From NCBI GenBank assembly GCA_013041995.1, contig JABDRA010000182.1, positions 1 through 9,974 on the forward strand: a stretch of 9,974 nucleotides of DNA. Direction: 5' to 3'. This document shows positions 8,011 through 9,974 of this stretch, piece after piece (position 1 is the first letter of the stretch; each line of letters begins with the position of its first letter). Both the position numbers and the translations under genes were made by a program. This DNA comes from Anderseniella sp. GTDB lineage: Bacteria; Pseudomonadota; Alphaproteobacteria; Rhizobiales; Aestuariivirgaceae. The notes beneath the pieces were generated by a model that was not told the DNA's origin, ran no database searches, and was given only the letters and a program-made list of their open reading frames with translations.

Positions 8011-8112
8011 TGACTCTGCTTGGCGAGCGGTTCCAGACTTCATCGCGTTGACGTGGAAAAAGTGCCGCTCGCATGGGTTAGCGGTACTTGTCAGGTGAGA
8101 GGAAGTCTAAAT

Positions 8113-9087
8113 ATGAGTATGGCGAAAACCGTTCGCGGCGCACTGGCGTCTTCTTTGTTAGCTGTTGCCTTGGCAACCTCAAGCTTCCAGGTTCAGGCAG
8201 CTGCGCCTGAGTCAAATGATCCGATAAAGATTGCACTGTTCGACTGGACCAGCGTGAATCTGAACGCCAAGATTCTCGGCACTGTCCTTGAGAGACTTGG
8301 TTACACGGTCGAATATCCAACCGGCGATTATCTGTCGAGCCTGTCAACCGGTCTGACCAATGGCGACCTGACGCTCGGCATGGAATACTGGGATACAACG
8401 GCCGGCGAGGCCATGAAGGCCGCAGATGCGACCGGCAAGACCGAGCGTCTTGGCGCGCTGGGACCCAAGGCCAAGGAAGAATGGTGGTATCCCGAGTACA
8501 TGAAGGAAAAATGCCCGGGCCTGCCAAACTGGGAAGCCTTGAAAGATCCCAAATGCGCAGAAGCGTTCTCCACCCCAGAAACCGCCCCGAAGGGCCGCTA
8601 TCTCGGTGGGCCGGTAACCTGGGAAGGCTTTGATGACGAGCGCGTCGTATCGCTCGACCTGCCGTTCACGGTTGTACACGCCGGTACCGATGGCGCCATG
8701 TTCGCCGAGCTTGAATCAGCTTACCAGCGCAAGGCGCCGATCATGCTGTGGGTCTACTCACCACACTGGGCACCTGCCAAATACAAGGGCGAATGGGTCG
8801 AGTTTCCAGAGTACACGGCAGAATGCTACACCGATCCGAAGTGGGGAATTAATCCGGACAAGGCGCATGACTGCGGCAAGCCGTTTGGTGATATCTGGAA
8901 ATATGCCTGGGGCGGCATGAAGGACAAATGGCCGGTCGCCTACAAGGTTGCCAAGAGCTATCAGGTATCTTCCGACGAACTCAACGCCATGAGCGGCGAG
9001 GTCGATCTTGACGGCAAGTCCATCGAGGATGTCGCGGCAGCCTGGGTTGATGCCAATGAAGCCAAGTGGAAGGCATGGGCCGAATAA
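8113..9087 (+). CDS. Glycine betaine/proline-type ABC transporter substrate-binding protein
   Basis: A 324-residue periplasmic binding protein of the OpuAC/ProX-like family that captures quaternary amines (glycine betaine, choline or proline betaine) for a ProU-type importer. Residues 1-29 form a Sec signal peptide: basic M-A-K-T-V-R, then a hydrophobic core LASSLLAVALA, then V-Q-A with predicted cleavage after A29. The mature part begins with IKIALFDWTSVNLNAK, a domain I hallmark. Tryptophans suited to an aromatic cation cage include W45, W93, W124, W125, W213 and W219. Four cysteines, C134/C148 and C238/C254, could form two periplasmic disulfides. The start at 8113 follows AGAGGA (8098-8103). 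An ATG two codons later, at 8119, is also possible. A ProV-like ATPase gene follows after a strong hairpin. The exact ligand is not determined. Confidence 0.92.
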   Translation: MSMAKTVRGALASSLLAVALATSSFQVQAAAPESNDPIKIALFDWTSVNLNAKILGTVLERLGYTVEYPTGDYLSSLSTGLTNGDLTLGMEYWDTTAGEAMKAADATGKTERLGALGPKAKEEWWYPEYMKEKCPGLPNWEALKDPKCAEAFSTPETAPKGRYLGGPVTWEGFDDERVVSLDLPFTVVHAGTDGAMFAELESAYQRKAPIMLWVYSPHWAPAKYKGEWVEFPEYTAECYTDPKWGINPDKAHDCGKPFGDIWKYAWGGMKDKWPVAYKVAKSYQVSSDELNAMSGEVDLDGKSIEDVAAAWVDANEAKWKAWAE

Positions 9088-9105
9088 CGCCAAGTACCTG
9101 AACAT

Positions 9106-9139
9106 CGACCCGATCCGGGAAATGTGCCGGATCGGGTCG
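9106..9139 (+). terminator. Perfect 13-bp stem-loop between binding protein and ATPase genes
   Basis: CGACCCGATCCGG (9106-9118) is the exact reverse complement of CCGGATCGGGTCG (9127-9139), around an eight-base loop GAAATGTG. A partly T-rich stretch (CACTTTCTATTTATA, 9140-9154) follows. Its position, 18 bases after the binding-protein stop and before the ATPase start, fits a partial terminator or mRNA-stabilising element. Such an element would let the binding protein be made in excess over the ATPase and permease. Confidence 0.8.
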
Positions 9140-9177
9140 CACTTTCTATTTATACGGCAACACGGGATATCATACGC

Positions 9178-9974
9178 ATGGCACGTCATTCTCCAGACCA
9201 GCAGGGGAATACAGCTTCCAATGGAGAGTTACATCGCCCGGTGAAACTGGCGTGCCGTAATGTCTGGAAGGTTTTTGGTGTTGGCGCTGACGAATTCATC
9301 TCTCAACATGGCGGCAGCGCGAGCGCATCGGATCTGACATCGGCCAATCTGATCGGGGCAGTGCGCAGTGCTGACCTGGAAGTCCGGCAAGGCGAGATTT
9401 TCATTATCATGGGCCTGTCAGGCTCCGGTAAGTCCACGCTGGTGCGCTGCATGTCGCGGTTGATTGAACCAACCTACGGCAAGGTTGAGTTTGAAGGCAA
9501 GGATCTGCTTTCAATTTCCACCGAAGAACTCATCGAAATGCGCCGTCACCGCATGGGAATGGTGTTCCAGCACTTCGCGCTGTTGCCCCATCTGTCGGTT
9601 CTCAACAATATCGCGTTTCCGCTGTCGATCCAGGGCATGGATCGGGGAAAACGCGAAGCCCGCGCGCGAGAAATGGTTGACCTCGTCGGACTGAGCGGGC
9701 GTGAACACTTCTATCCGCGTGAATTGTCCGGTGGCCAGCAGCAACGGGTCGGCATCGCGCGCAGCCTCTCAACCAATCCGGAAATCTGGTTCCTGGATGA
9801 ACCGTTTTCCGCACTTGATCCGTTGATAAGGCGTGAAATGCAGGACGAACTGATCCGCCTGCAGGGTGTGCTGAAGAAGACCATCGTCTTCATCACCCAT
9901 GATTTTGACGAAGCCATCCGCCTGGCAGACCGCATTGCCATCATGAAGGACGGCGAGATCATTCAGGTCGGAAC
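9178..9974 (+). CDS. ProV/OpuAA-type glycine betaine ABC ATPase (3' truncated)
   Basis: The first 265 codons of the ATPase of a quaternary-amine importer. The frame is open to the window end, so the C-terminus is missing, including any CBS domains that sense ionic strength in ProV. Walker A GLSGSGKST is at residues 79-87. Further motifs are the Q-loop MVFQHFALLPHLSV, the signature LSGGQQQRVGIARSL, Walker B IWFLDEPFSALDPLIR, and the switch histidine in VFITHDFDEA. The roughly 35-residue segment before the strand leading to Walker A is normal for ProV. The start at 9178 is the first ATG of the open frame but has no clear Shine-Dalgarno sequence. A GTG at 9241, just before the conserved KLACRNVWKVFG, is an alternative. 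It lies 90 bases after the binding-protein gene. A permease gene is expected beyond the window. Confidence 0.93.
   Translation, partial: MARHSPDQQGNTASNGELHRPVKLACRNVWKVFGVGADEFISQHGGSASASDLTSANLIGAVRSADLEVRQGEIFIIMGLSGSGKSTLVRCMSRLIEPTYGKVEFEGKDLLSISTEELIEMRRHRMGMVFQHFALLPHLSVLNNIAFPLSIQGMDRGKREARAREMVDLVGLSGREHFYPRELSGGQQQRVGIARSLSTNPEIWFLDEPFSALDPLIRREMQDELIRLQGVLKKTIVFITHDFDEAIRLADRIAIMKDGEIIQVG

Larger units (their letters stand above)
7929..8112. other. Noncoding leader between methyltransferase and betaine-binding protein gene
   Basis: This 184-base gap has no convincing gene. An open frame from a TTG at 8020 reads into the binding protein, but it lacks a Shine-Dalgarno sequence and would bury the signal peptide. 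The gap holds a hairpin just after the methyltransferase stop (7936-7964) and a 10-base direct repeat spaced by 20 (7981-7990 and 8001-8010). It also has TTGACT (8010-8015) and TTGACG (8048-8053), which could be -35 elements but lack good -10 partners. A Shine-Dalgarno-like AGAGGA (8098-8103) precedes the ATG. The importer promoter most likely lies here. Confidence 0.5.

Noticed and set aside
8020..8112. N-terminal extension of the betaine-binding protein from a TTG at 8020
   Set aside because: No ribosome-binding site, and it would place 31 charged residues ahead of an evident signal peptide. AGAGGA plus the ATG at 8113 explains the start better.
9221..9241. GGAG at 9223-9226 as a ribosome-binding site for a GTG start of the ATPase at 9241
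   Set aside because: The 14-base spacing is too long to be convincing. The GTG is kept only as an alternative start.
9241..9400. Apparent insertion of about 35 residues before Walker A in the ProV-type ATPase
   Set aside because: An extra segment here is a normal feature of ProV/OpuAA proteins and is not a novelty.

Overview
The window looks like the chromosome of an alphaproteobacterium, probably Hyphomicrobiales (rhizobial type). The reasons are the close style of the urease proteins, the urtDE-ureDABCEFG order, moderately GC-rich coding sequence and tight translational coupling. This placement is by recognition, not by a search. No mobile element, CRISPR array, rRNA or tRNA is visible, and no gene looks broken. 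Two genes are cut by the window edges.

Bases 1-6315 form one plus-strand nitrogen-acquisition unit. It holds the last two ATPase genes of a urea ABC importer (urtD, 5' truncated, and urtE), followed directly by a complete urease operon: ureD (accessory), ureA, ureB and ureC (gamma, beta and alpha structural subunits), and ureE, ureF and ureG (nickel delivery and GTPase accessory proteins). Several neighbours overlap by 1 to 11 bases (urtE/ureD, ureB/ureC, ureE/ureF, ureF/ureG), so the block is almost certainly co-transcribed. UrtD and UrtE power urea uptake, UreABC hydrolyses urea to ammonia and carbamate, and UreDEFG build the carbamylated-lysine dinickel site. All eight expected ligand and catalytic positions in UreC are intact. 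A short hairpin sits on the ureA stop codon.

Bases 6302-7210 carry a minus-strand choline-kinase/aminoglycoside-phosphotransferase-fold gene. Its stop codon overlaps the end of ureG tail to tail, and a hairpin is centred on that overlap. A roughly 85-base divergent spacer separates it from a plus-strand class I SAM-dependent methyltransferase resembling the poorly characterised METTL27 (WBSCR27) family (7296-7928).

Bases 7929-8112 are noncoding, with a hairpin and a 20-base-spaced direct repeat. From 8113 to the window end lies the start of a ProU/OpuA-type quaternary-amine (glycine betaine, choline or proline betaine) ABC importer: a secreted binding protein, a perfect 13-bp stem-loop, and a ProV-type ATPase cut by the window end. 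The second half therefore clusters a kinase of choline-like type, a methyltransferase and a quaternary-amine importer. Whether they share a pathway is inference.

Most of the window is conventional. The items most worth a second look are the kinase/methyltransferase pair beside the betaine importer and the three stem-loops placed at gene junctions.
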